Shown here: positions 9,713 through 18,270 of the stretch, piece after piece
Numbering within the stretch: position 1 is the first letter of the stretch
Layout: each line of letters starts with the position of its first letter
Assembly: GCA_029432775.1 (NCBI GenBank)
Contig: JAROAZ010000001.1
Coordinates: forward strand, 496,001-560,000
Source of the DNA: Pontiellaceae bacterium B12227
GTDB lineage: Bacteria; Verrucomicrobiota; Kiritimatiellia; Kiritimatiellales; Pontiellaceae
DNA: 64,000 bases
Reading direction: 5' to 3'
Notes under the pieces: generated by a model
What the model was told of the DNA's origin: nothing
Seen by the model: only the letters and a program-made list of their open reading frames with translations
The model's database searches: none
Position numbers and translations under genes: made by a program

Positions 9713-11137
9713 ATGAACCTTTTGAAACCTCTGTTTATTTCCTGCCTTGCCGTTGCAGCCCTTGCTGCCGCCCAAACGCCCAACGTGGTATTGATCCTGG
9801 CCGATGACCTCGGATGGAACTCGCTGGCCTGTTTCGGCAGCGACTATTATGAAACCCCTAATCTGGATAAACTGGCAAGTCAGGGCATGCGCTTCGACAC
9901 CGGCTACTCCGCCGACCCCATCTGTGCGCCGACGCGCGCCAGCCTGATGTCCGGATGGGACGTACCCCGCCATAAGGTTCTGCGGGTCAGTGATGCTCAG
10001 CGAAAAGATATTAAAAAGGGAAACCCGCCGAAGACCCGCCTGCTCCAGCCCGAACATCAGGGCTATCTTGAGCCCGAAGTCGTCACATTGGCGGAAGCCT
10101 TCCAGTCGCAGGGATACCGAACCGGCATGTTCGGCAAATGGCACTTGGGGTATTGGAAAAATCCGGATCACCTCCCCCCGGCCCTCGGATTCGATGAATT
10201 CAAAATGAAGCGCGAATACAAACACTTCGACACCAAACTGGTTGCCGGAGGCGTCAACTCCGACGAGCAGCTTCCCGAAGGCGTCTACCTGACCGACTAC
10301 ATGTGCGATCTGGCCCTTGCCTTTATGCAGCGCAATGCTGATGAAAAACAGCCCTTCTTCCTCTATCTGCCGGACCTGCTGGTGCACTCCCCGTTTGAAA
10401 CCATCCAAAAAGACCTCGACGACTTCGAGGCCAAGCCGTGCGGCAAAATGCATCACGACCCCGCGCTGGGCGCCATGCTCAAAGCCCTCGACCGCACGGT
10501 TGGACGCGTGATGGATAAACTGGAAGAGCTCGGAGTCGCCGACAACACCCTGTTGGTCTTCACCTCCGACAACGGCGGCGTGCCGCTGAAAATCGATGGC
10601 GAATGGTGGCGAAAAATGCAACCCAACACCAGCAACGGCATCCTCAAGGGCGGCAAAGGTGCCATCGATGAAGGCGGCATCCGCGTACCCTACATCTTCC
10701 GTTTCCCCGGCCGCATTCCCGCCAACACGCTGAGCCACGAAGCCATCATTACACAGGATCTCTACCCCACCCTGCTGAAACAGGCTGGGTTGAATCTTCC
10801 GAAAAACCACAAACCGGACGGCATCGACATCTCAGCGGTTCTGGCCGACCCCAAAAAAGCGCTGCCGGAACGCACGCTCTACTGGTTCCACTCTAACTAC
10901 AGTTATGCCGGCCGCGCCGGCATGGCCATGCGCGAAGGCGACTGGAAGTTCTGCTATTATTTTGAGAACGAAGAACAGGAAATGTACAACCTCGCCGACG
11001 ACCTTGCAGAGGAACACAACCTCGTTTCAAAATATCCTGAACGCGCCAAAAAAATGCGCACCAAACTGGATGCATGGGCCAAGTCGGTCAATGCCCCGCC
11101 ACACCTGCCCAACCCTGACTACAAACCGAAAAAATAG
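9713..11137 (+). CDS. Secreted sulfatase (S1 family, Cys-type)
   Basis: 474 aa from the ATG at 9713, chosen because AAGGA lies 7 nt upstream; ATGs at 9698 and 9710 are alternatives. Signal peptide to about residue 20. The type I sulfatase core is complete: metal-binding DD (31-32), CAPTR with C71 as the residue to be matured to formylglycine, FGKWHLG, TSDNGG, and KGGKGAIDEGGIRVP. It hydrolyses sulfate esters from a saccharide or aryl substrate; the substrate cannot be deduced. Maturation needs a formylglycine-generating enzyme or anSME, not encoded here. It is divergent from the beta-helix lyase at 5427-9533 (shared 179-bp intergenic region) and is the only plus-strand sulfatase in the window. 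Confidence 0.95.
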   Translation: MNLLKPLFISCLAVAALAAAQTPNVVLILADDLGWNSLACFGSDYYETPNLDKLASQGMRFDTGYSADPICAPTRASLMSGWDVPRHKVLRVSDAQRKDIKKGNPPKTRLLQPEHQGYLEPEVVTLAEAFQSQGYRTGMFGKWHLGYWKNPDHLPPALGFDEFKMKREYKHFDTKLVAGGVNSDEQLPEGVYLTDYMCDLALAFMQRNADEKQPFFLYLPDLLVHSPFETIQKDLDDFEAKPCGKMHHDPALGAMLKALDRTVGRVMDKLEELGVADNTLLVFTSDNGGVPLKIDGEWWRKMQPNTSNGILKGGKGAIDEGGIRVPYIFRFPGRIPANTLSHEAIITQDLYPTLLKQAGLNLPKNHKPDGIDISAVLADPKKALPERTLYWFHSNYSYAGRAGMAMREGDWKFCYYFENEEQEMYNLADDLAEEHNLVSKYPERAKKMRTKLDAWAKSVNAPPHLPNPDYKPKK

Positions 11138-11138
11138 T

Positions 11139-11153
11139 TTCCAATGATTGGAA
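11139..11153. repeat. Copy of the dispersed 15-bp palindrome TTCCAATGATTGGAA
   Basis: The palindrome sits 1 bp after the stop codon of the sulfatase at 9713-11137 and is the only exact intergenic copy seen. Other exact TTCCA-N5-TGGAA copies start at 5609, 7786, 13127, 14743, 30623, 40696, 41530, 41547, 42326 and 60312, all inside genes. The 147-bp convergent region 11138-11284 holds nothing else recognisable. Confidence 0.8.
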
Positions 11154-11284
11154 CTTTCAATCGCAACTATAACCCTCGCCTAGGTGCAGAGGACGCACAG
11201 CGCATAGATTATATTTCTCAGCCTCTTTGCAGCTCTGCGAGGAATGAAACAGCAGTTTAGCCCGATCTGTTTTTGCAAATGATA

Positions 11285-12544
11285 TTAAAGATCCCATGAC
11301 AGCCCGCAATTAAAATTGAGCCGTTCATATTCTCCTGTAAAGTCATAACCCAACGAGGCCCTGCAGGAAAACGTTTTAAACAAATAACCTAGCCCCAGAC
11401 CAATGGTTTGATAACTACTGGTCGCTGACTCCTTCAGGAAGCGGGTGTCCACAATAAAGCAGCTTGCATACAATGATTTAAGATGCCCGACCGGCGCTTC
11501 AAGCAGCATTCCGTTTTTCACAATCTTTTGGTCGATCTTTGTATTCAGATCATAATCATCAACGCTCAAGGTAAGGTTGTCAAATTTGCTATATTGAGCC
11601 ACCCAGGAAATCAGGCACCGTTCGGCAAGCCTCCACTCAAACCGATTATTGAATCCATAATCGTAGAGAATGGCAGCAGTGACTCCATCAACGGACCCAA
11701 CGGCCTGAGCTCCGGCAAACGGAGTAATCTGCCATCCAAACCGATCATCCCCCAACCGGAGAACCGGACGAAACGCCAGTCCCATATCTGCACCAAATCC
11801 ATAGAACTCAGTCCCTTCCAATGAAGTACTGCTGAGACAAATTTGACCCACATAGGAAAATCGACCGCTAAAATGCAACCATAGAGGGAGCGCCACCTCG
11901 ACAAACTCCCCTTCCATCTCCCCGGCAATGGTCGTTGTTTCAATAGCCGCAGTCGAAACATCCAAACCAAAAAAAGATCCGGTCTTATATCCAAGCATAT
12001 TTAAATCCTGGGATGCACGTGGATAAAAACCAAATAGATCAAACGAAGAGTCGGCCATTCTTGCGGTAGTGGCCCCGGGATTCCCATCCGAAATGGCCGC
12101 AGTAGAAGCAAGCGCGACCGCTTCGAGGAAATTCAACGCCTCGGTATCCCCTTCCACCAATATCCAATCAACAAACTGCCGACGAAGATCCTCTTTATTC
12201 ACGGCAATAAAAGTTTGGTCCAATTGGCTTAGGGAAGATGATAGATTGATCTGATACGTGTCGTTCGGAAGCTTTGAAACATCCAGCCTGAGAATATCAG
12301 GAATCCCGAAAAAACGAATATCCCCCGAATAGACATCCTTTCCGGACAATGCGCTGAATCCACCCTTACCCGAAATAAAATCATCCATCAAATCAGGAAA
12401 AGAACTATCTTCTACGACCAGCTGTTCTATCCCGCCCGTTCCTGTATAGAAGGCATTCACCGCAAACAGCTTCACCGCGGAAGCTTGAGACGCACCGAAC
12501 ATGATTATTGAAAAAACTGTTAAAACTTTTGCCGTTGCCTTCAT
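11285..12544 (-). CDS. Predicted outer-membrane beta-barrel protein of unknown function
   Basis: 419 aa with a signal peptide (cleavage near SQASA, residue 23). The first half (about 24-170) is a soluble region with no recognised domain. From about residue 190 the chain has repeated amphipathic strands ending in aromatic residues, and it finishes with an aromatic-rich terminal strand (LNFNCGLSWDL), typical of outer-membrane barrels. No family is recognised with certainty. AAGGA lies 5 nt upstream of the ATG. It is convergent with the sulfatase at 9713 and separated by 372 bp from the next leftward gene, so it is probably its own transcription unit. A role as a porin or surface anchor for the locus would be a guess. 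Confidence 0.7.
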   Translation of the reverse strand: MKATAKVLTVFSIIMFGASQASAVKLFAVNAFYTGTGGIEQLVVEDSSFPDLMDDFISGKGGFSALSGKDVYSGDIRFFGIPDILRLDVSKLPNDTYQINLSSSLSQLDQTFIAVNKEDLRRQFVDWILVEGDTEALNFLEAVALASTAAISDGNPGATTARMADSSFDLFGFYPRASQDLNMLGYKTGSFFGLDVSTAAIETTTIAGEMEGEFVEVALPLWLHFSGRFSYVGQICLSSTSLEGTEFYGFGADMGLAFRPVLRLGDDRFGWQITPFAGAQAVGSVDGVTAAILYDYGFNNRFEWRLAERCLISWVAQYSKFDNLTLSVDDYDLNTKIDQKIVKNGMLLEAPVGHLKSLYASCFIVDTRFLKESATSSYQTIGLGLGYLFKTFSCRASLGYDFTGEYERLNFNCGLSWDL

Positions 12545-12693
12545 TTATTCCTTTTCCCCTTGAAGTTGCACACCCGCTTTTTGATAGACCACTTCTCTAC
12601 GGGACGGAGAGCTATTAGAGATTCACGCCGATGCAGTAAGATCAACGACAGCAAACCAAAGTTGAATATTCATAATGATTAGGAGGGATTATT

Positions 12694-12879
12694 ATGGAAA
12701 GCCAAATTATTATGAATGCACGCAATACAAAGACAACACAACTTGCGACCAGACAGGACTGGTCACCCGGCAACCCCATGGAACAGAACTCACAAAGAAA
12801 AACTCCCACAACCTGGATTCAAACAGAGGTTTTAACCAAAAGTCACTTAGGGCCGTCTGCAGAAGAAATACTATACTGA
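12694..12879 (+). CDS. Possible small protein (61 aa), unrecognised
   Basis: An ATG at 12694 preceded by a strong AGGAGGG ribosome site (5 nt spacing) opens a 61-codon frame ending at 12879. The product is hydrophilic, rich in Thr, Gln and Asn, has no signal peptide and resembles nothing I know. It lies alone on the plus strand in the 12545-12916 gap. An overlapping frame starting at 12675 is also open and lacks a ribosome site. The strong Shine-Dalgarno sequence is the only positive evidence; it could equally be the debris of a decayed gene. Confidence 0.3.
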   Translation: MESQIIMNARNTKTTQLATRQDWSPGNPMEQNSQRKTPTTWIQTEVLTKSHLGPSAEEILY

Positions 12880-12916
12880 GGATATTAGGATTAGATAATA
12901 TTTCACTTTGGTTCCA

Positions 12917-14413
12917 TTAATTATGAATGGTAATGGGCGCTCCGGGTTCCGGTTTCTTGCGGTTGGGTCCGGTGACAGCATGCGGAGCATACTTGCGCCC
13001 TTTCAGGCTGCTGACCAGCTCGTCGGGTAGCTTGTAATTATACTTTTCACTCGGTTCATCCAGTTCGTGCTGTCTCCCTTTCAGGAAGAGGACCGGCCCA
13101 TCTTCTCCTAAGTAGTCCCCCTGCTCTTCCAATGCCTGGAAAAGTTGCTTACGCAATCTTGCTTTGATACTGGAGACCTCTTCCCTAGCGGCAATATTTA
13201 TGAGCTCGTCCGGATCGGATTGTGTGTCATAGAGTTCTTCGGATGGTTGGCTTACATGCTTTTTAGCACCGCGTTCCAAAAAGTAGTCCGTGGGTTTTCC
13301 CGCTGCACGATCGGTCTTGATTTTCTCCATGCTGTTGAAATTAAAAATATAGTGGAAGCGCCCATCATGCACGGAGCGCTGCGGGAAGACATGGCGTTGC
13401 TGGATGCCCTGGTTATGTGCCACCCCATAGACATAATCATGATGCGTGTCGGTTTTTCCAAACAAAACCGGAAGCAGGCTCTTCCCATCGATTCCTTCAG
13501 GAGCCGTCCCGCCCGCCAACTCGACTGCAGTGGGCACGAAGTCGGCAAAACTGGCGAGGGCTTCCGTGCGCCCCGGTTTAATCTTTCCGGGCCAGCGCAC
13601 CATGAAGGCCACGTTCAGACCGGAATCATAAACCGTAAACTTGCCGCGCTTGTTGCCGTGGTCGTCGGCATAAAACACGACGGTGTTCTCGCGCAGCCCA
13701 TGTTGGTCGATTAGTTCAAGCACGGCCTGGAATTCCTTCTCCTTCTCGACGATGCTTTGGTAATACCGCGCATAGGACAACCGGGAAGCAGGTGTGTCTT
13801 CGATAAACGACTGAACGTTGACGTCATCCAGCCCAAAGGCGGTCTCTTTGATATGCGGGCTATGCGGAAACTCGCTGGCCACGATCATGCAGAAGGGCTT
13901 GTCGCCGGGGTTGGCCATGAACGCATCCATTTCCTCCACCGGAATCCAGGGACGCGGCAGTCCAGGAACCTTCACCGGCTGGAAGCGCTTGGTCCACTGA
14001 AACTGCTCATTCGGACCCACATGCGACTTGCCAGCCAGGATCACTTCGTAACCCAAGTCCCCCATATATTTGGTGATGGAGTTGATTCCGGGACGCACCT
14101 CCGTGTGGTTGAGAAAACATCCATTTCGGATAGGATTCAGCCCGGTATAGAGCATCGAGCGGCTGGGCGCACAAATAGCCTGGCCGGTATACATTCGTTC
14201 AAAAACCATACCCTCTTCTGAAAACTGCTGCGTGGTCGGAGTTGGAGCCTTTTCATTGCCATAAGCCGAGTGATCGAACTTGCTCTGGTCGTCCGCCAAA
14301 AAGAAAACAACATTCGGGCGCGACCCTTTCAGCCCCGCACAGGCCGTCTCCATGGACAAAACACACGCGATTCCAGACACCATAAGCGGCAGTATTTTCT
14401 TCCAATAATTCAT
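12917..14413 (-). CDS. Secreted sulfatase, heparan-sulfatase-like subgroup
   Basis: 498 aa from the ATG at 14413, which has an AAGG/GAAGA ribosome site; an upstream ATG at 14452 would put 13 hydrophilic residues before the signal peptide. Catalytic motifs: DD (41-42), CAPSR with C81 as the formylglycine precursor, GKSHVGP, and ADDHG for the second metal-binding pair. The GKxHVGP signature and the NHTEV stretch are shared with the sulfatase at 57473-58924 and resemble N-sulfoglucosamine sulfohydrolase-type enzymes, but the substrate is not proven. It lies 83 nt downstream of the BNR lyase gene at 14497-17826 and is probably co-transcribed with it from the ECF-type promoter at 17953. A TTCCA-N5-TGGAA copy sits at 13127. 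Confidence 0.95.
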   Translation of the reverse strand: MNYWKKILPLMVSGIACVLSMETACAGLKGSRPNVVFFLADDQSKFDHSAYGNEKAPTPTTQQFSEEGMVFERMYTGQAICAPSRSMLYTGLNPIRNGCFLNHTEVRPGINSITKYMGDLGYEVILAGKSHVGPNEQFQWTKRFQPVKVPGLPRPWIPVEEMDAFMANPGDKPFCMIVASEFPHSPHIKETAFGLDDVNVQSFIEDTPASRLSYARYYQSIVEKEKEFQAVLELIDQHGLRENTVVFYADDHGNKRGKFTVYDSGLNVAFMVRWPGKIKPGRTEALASFADFVPTAVELAGGTAPEGIDGKSLLPVLFGKTDTHHDYVYGVAHNQGIQQRHVFPQRSVHDGRFHYIFNFNSMEKIKTDRAAGKPTDYFLERGAKKHVSQPSEELYDTQSDPDELINIAAREEVSSIKARLRKQLFQALEEQGDYLGEDGPVLFLKGRQHELDEPSEKYNYKLPDELVSSLKGRKYAPHAVTGPNRKKPEPGAPITIHN

Positions 14414-14496
14414 TTCTTCACCTTGTTTTATGCGTTTGAACGTATCGTTCATTGTTAAAATATATCGTGTAATTTTCTTACCGTAAATCTGACAAT

Positions 14497-17400
14497 TTAA
14501 TCTCCGACTCCTATATCCAGTTTCATAAACTGATGTGCTTGTGAGTCGATGGATACGCGGTTGGTGACCGACTCAAATTCAGCGTCGAGGACAACGGAAC
14601 CCGCCTCTTCGGTGGCATTGCTCCATGCACCGCTCACCAGATTCGTGGTGGCAAGTACCTCGTAGGTCAGGTTGCGTGCGTAGGCATCGAGCCGGCGGTT
14701 GTAGATATAGTTGAACCAGTTGGTGCCGTCTTCTTCGTTGCTTCCAAGGATTGGAAGTTTTTCTGCGGCATCATGGACGAGCGGATCGCCGCCGAGGGCA
14801 TATTCAAGCAGGTTGTTCATACCGTCTCCCCCGCCGGGTTCGGCATCGTCGCCGTAGCCGTCTTTGGCATGGATGGCGGGATAGTAGCTTCCGGCCCACT
14901 GGTCGTAAGGTGCGATGTTGTCGCCGCCCACATCGACGACATAAGACAGCATGAATCCGCCCATACCGGATTGGGTGAGTCCGGCCGTGTCGTCGGTTGA
15001 AACGGTCATTGCCCAGTTTAAGGCGTTGTATTTCGTCAGAGCATCCAGGCCGGTGAAGGTATAGTCGATCAGGTTGTTATACAGTGAGTGATCGAAGGCC
15101 ACAATGTTGGTGCTGTTGGCACTGGCGTCGGTAAAGACCGTAGTTTCTCCGCTATTGTTTCCATAATATGGGCCGAATTTGCTTAGTTCCAACGAGGCAA
15201 GCGAGTTGCCTGGATCCACATAGGAAACCGTCAGCTGGATGGCTTCATCGAGGTTGATTCGACCGGTTTTCGGATCGGTCTGGCGAGCCGTGCTGTCCAC
15301 GCCAAGGAAGGATTTGGTCAGGGCGAGAGCGTCCCCGTTCAGCGCCACGGCGGTAATGGTGAAGACCAGGTTGGGATCTTCCGTGTCGGCAAACGAATAG
15401 GTGCCGGTGGAGCCGGTCACCGACATGCTGTCCCAGCGGGCGTCGAATTCACCGGAAAGTCCGCCGATCTGGAAGGTGGTGGCGGGTATGCCTGGGCCGG
15501 TGGCCAGCAGGTAGCAGGTGGAGGTGCGTGGGTCGGTTCCATCGGAGACGACAACCTTAAATTCATACGTGCCCAGTTCGGTGACGGATACCGTGGTGTT
15601 GGAACTCGCTGCGGTTCCGTTGACGCTAAAGGAAGCATCGCCCGGGCCGTAGGTTTTTTCCCAGGTGTAGATGAGCGGATCGCCGTCTGCATCGGTGGCT
15701 TCCACGGAAAGGTCGTACCCGTTTGCGGTTGCCGGTGCAGTGATGACCGGTGCGTGGTTCGCCGGCGCTTCTTCGGGCGGATCGATCAGGGTCATGCCGG
15801 GGCGGTCGTTGATCTCGACCTTAACCACGGTCAGCTGGCCTCCGATTTTTGAGAGACCGAGAATGTTGCCGGTCTTTTTCAGGTATTCGTAGTCGATCGT
15901 TTTGATGTAGGGCCAGGCGGCGGGCAGGTTGATCTGTTCGGGCGTTTCCGACGGGTGCCAAAAGCGGTAGAACCGGTCGAGGCTATCGGGAATGTAGCTC
16001 ATGACGCCGGCCGGGTCGTGCACGAGGCGGAAGTCGGTGGTCGCGGCCACGATTTCGCCGTAGTTGGTCCAGGCGTTTCCATCCCAGCCCAATACGATGG
16101 ATTGGTTGTCGGCATTGTTGTCGTTGGGATCATAGCTCTTCTGCCGTACAACGGTGTAGGGGTTGTTCTGGTAGTCGACAGCCATGTTGCCCAGGACGGA
16201 CAGATATCTGTCTGTCGGGGCGTTGTAGATGATATCGGCCTGGTTGGTGGTGAGATCGATGGTGGAAGGAAGGGTGATGGAGGAACCGTCGGCCTTGGCA
16301 TAATCGGTCCCGTTGGTGGACTGCGCGTAGACGATGGTGTCCACAAAATGCTGCCCGGAACCCATCCCCCATGGATTGAGCGTCGGGTTGGAGAGCAGCG
16401 GCGTAACGAGGTGCATGTGGTTGTTGCGGTCGAATACGCCATGCGGGCAGGTTTTGCTGTATTTGTTGTTCAGGTTGCCTGCATCATATTCGCGCCCGTC
16501 GTCGTAGAAGGTGCGCGGCTCACTGTCGGGGTCGGCGGGGTCAAGTCCGCCAATAATCGACCACAGCCCGGTGTCGGCATCGTAGCGGCTGTATGTGGCG
16601 CAGCGGGTGGAGTTATTTGTCCATTGGTGGGTGCGAGAGGTCATGTGCAGCTTGCCATTCAGGTCGTTGAAGAAAAACGGGTAGGTGAAGCCGTAACCGG
16701 GCGGGCACTCGCCAGTCTGGTCGCCTTTGAATGAGAAACTGGAGACATCGAGCGGATTGTCCGAGCGCCAATACATGATGTTCTTGTTGTGGTAGCGCAA
16801 CGGCAGGTGGTCTGTTGACCAGCGCGGATAGTTGTGCATATCGCCAACGAGGTGGAGATAGCCGTCTTCGTCGACGCCGAGTGAACAGGCGTGGTGGCCA
16901 TCCTCAAACTTGACGGTGTGGTAGCCCTCATTGCCGCCGTTGCCATCGTAGAACTCGTCGGGCTGGTAGAGGGTGTTATCGATAAAGGCTTCCTCCTTGA
17001 AGACGTCGTTGGTCAGATGGGCGATTTTCATGCGGTGTTCGGTGTCAACAAACAGGACAAAGGTGTCATCGCCACGGGACACGACCGGGCTGTGGTAGCT
17101 GCCCGGCAGGAAGTTGAGATCCTCCTGAGCCGGTGTGCTCCAGAGGTTGGAAAAGGTGTAGGTTTCCTGGCTCAGATCGTAGGGGGCGGCATTGCTGTAG
17201 AGCTGCGCGGCCTCGGCGTAGAGGGGGTATTGGACTGACTGGGTAAGAGTATAATCTAAAATCAATGCGCTTAGGAGTCCTTTGGTGGCTGGATATCCCC
17301 CATTCACTTTGAATTGGATGGACCATGTCGACACATTGCTTTCAGTGAGGGGCGCCAAGCCGTCCAGCTCCTTGCCGGGGCCATACTCCACCAGATCATC

Positions 17401-17826
17401 GGCAAGCTCCGCGATCACCACCGAGCTGGTTCCATCCGTGACATCGAAACCCTCTTCCATACCCAGACTTCCCACGAGGAAGGAAGCCGAGAGGCTTGCG
17501 AGGTTTCCACCGGAAACCGATAGCGTTAGCCCTAGCGACTCCGAACCATCGATCCGTGTATCGCTTGACCCGCCCTTAACGGAAAGGCCGACATTCTGCA
17601 CCGTGACATTCTGACCGGAGTTTGCTGTGGCCGTGACGGTAAAGGTGATTCCGTTCGCATCCGTGTATGAAATGGGCTGAACGTTGTTCACTCCGCTTTC
17701 ACCAGCAAGATCTAGCCACCCCGCCGTTCGGACTGCGGAGTCACCACCGAAGTGAATGGTTTCGGCATTACCCGTTATGCCGAGAAGTCCAGCGATGAAC
17801 AGCAGTGTTTTAAGTTGTTTGCGCAT
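14497..17826 (-). CDS. Secreted BNR_4-type beta-propeller protein, probable polysaccharide (ulvan-type) lyase, copy 1
   Basis: 1109 aa with a signal peptide (to about 21). An N-terminal sandwich module (22-195) is followed by a BNR_4-type propeller (about 200-690) with H311, H312, GDMHN (H331) and YWRSDNP. The 20-residue spacing H311 to H331 matches, as I recall, the catalytic histidine pair of PL25 ulvan lyase; PL24 is similar. A PKD-like domain follows (ATDADGDPLIYTW), then a second sandwich module resembling the N-terminal one (TGRINLDEAIQ... against DTRIDGSESLG...), and a LEYALGGDP C-terminal domain. Paralogues lie at 26543-30112 and 30443-33898. The start region and upstream DNA are duplicated at 33898-34250. 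Transcription is expected from the promoter at 17953. Confidence 0.85.
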   Translation of the reverse strand: MRKQLKTLLFIAGLLGITGNAETIHFGGDSAVRTAGWLDLAGESGVNNVQPISYTDANGITFTVTATANSGQNVTVQNVGLSVKGGSSDTRIDGSESLGLTLSVSGGNLASLSASFLVGSLGMEEGFDVTDGTSSVVIAELADDLVEYGPGKELDGLAPLTESNVSTWSIQFKVNGGYPATKGLLSALILDYTLTQSVQYPLYAEAAQLYSNAAPYDLSQETYTFSNLWSTPAQEDLNFLPGSYHSPVVSRGDDTFVLFVDTEHRMKIAHLTNDVFKEEAFIDNTLYQPDEFYDGNGGNEGYHTVKFEDGHHACSLGVDEDGYLHLVGDMHNYPRWSTDHLPLRYHNKNIMYWRSDNPLDVSSFSFKGDQTGECPPGYGFTYPFFFNDLNGKLHMTSRTHQWTNNSTRCATYSRYDADTGLWSIIGGLDPADPDSEPRTFYDDGREYDAGNLNNKYSKTCPHGVFDRNNHMHLVTPLLSNPTLNPWGMGSGQHFVDTIVYAQSTNGTDYAKADGSSITLPSTIDLTTNQADIIYNAPTDRYLSVLGNMAVDYQNNPYTVVRQKSYDPNDNNADNQSIVLGWDGNAWTNYGEIVAATTDFRLVHDPAGVMSYIPDSLDRFYRFWHPSETPEQINLPAAWPYIKTIDYEYLKKTGNILGLSKIGGQLTVVKVEINDRPGMTLIDPPEEAPANHAPVITAPATANGYDLSVEATDADGDPLIYTWEKTYGPGDASFSVNGTAASSNTTVSVTELGTYEFKVVVSDGTDPRTSTCYLLATGPGIPATTFQIGGLSGEFDARWDSMSVTGSTGTYSFADTEDPNLVFTITAVALNGDALALTKSFLGVDSTARQTDPKTGRINLDEAIQLTVSYVDPGNSLASLELSKFGPYYGNNSGETTVFTDASANSTNIVAFDHSLYNNLIDYTFTGLDALTKYNALNWAMTVSTDDTAGLTQSGMGGFMLSYVVDVGGDNIAPYDQWAGSYYPAIHAKDGYGDDAEPGGGDGMNNLLEYALGGDPLVHDAAEKLPILGSNEEDGTNWFNYIYNRRLDAYARNLTYEVLATTNLVSGAWSNATEEAGSVVLDAEFESVTNRVSIDSQAHQFMKLDIGVGD

Positions 17827-17952
17827 AGGGGATATTCCCTTTAAAAGCCTCTGAAATCATAAACCACATAATTTTGATTATGGGGAAATTGTGCTCAGCT
17901 TTTTTAACCTGAATTAAAGATTTCAGCGTAAAATCTACAACTGGCATCGCTT

Positions 17953-17982
17953 GGAGACGAAAAGTTGATTGTTTTTTGGACA
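17953..17982 (-). promoter_or_regulatory. ECF-type promoter TGTCC-N18-CGTCTCC of the 14497-17826 gene
   Basis: Minus strand: TGTCC at 17982-17978, 18-nt spacer, CGTCTCC at 17959-17953, 127 nt before the ATG. The -10 CGTCT is typical of ECF sigma promoters. It is identical in boxes and spacing to the sites at 26375, 34023 and 36917. Confidence 0.75.
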
Positions 17983-18134
17983 CAGGATCGCACGGTATTA
18001 CTCCTCAATATAGGTAATATGGCTTCAGTTTGTGTCAGGACAGACATCCCACAGGCATCCTGCCTGCAGAGCCCGCTAGATGCGAGCGGTACCCTGTATC
18101 GCCGACTTCCTGTCAGCCCTGATAAAGGCTACAT

Positions 18135-18246
18135 TCAATATAAGCGTTTGTAGTTTCGGGCGTGCTGGAGCACCGAGCAGACCAACACCGACATAGCGAC
18201 CAAACCGAGCGTGGTCGGTTCCGGAATAACCGAAACCGATACGTAA
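18135..18246 (-). pseudogene. 3' remnant of a PEP-CTERM protein gene
   Basis: In the minus-strand frame ending at 18135 the sequence reads SVSVIPEPTTLGLVAMSVL, matching the end of the intact PEP-CTERM protein at 34243-35010 (SVSVIPEPATLGLVAMVGV). Homology stops just before the end of the 18271-26337 gene, so the 5' part has been lost. The C-terminal basic tail is also altered. No start codon or signal peptide remains. Confidence 0.7.
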
Positions 18247-18270
18247 CAATGGCATCGGTCAACTCCGCAT

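Larger units (their letters stand above)
17827..18250. repeat. Duplicated upstream region, copy 1
   Basis: This 424-bp stretch without an intact gene is alignable by eye with 33899-34335. Shared blocks include the start region of both BNR genes, the ECF-type promoter, CAATATAAGC, and a coding end reading SVSVIPEP. This copy has lost the terminator hairpin seen at 34192-34222. Confidence 0.75.
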
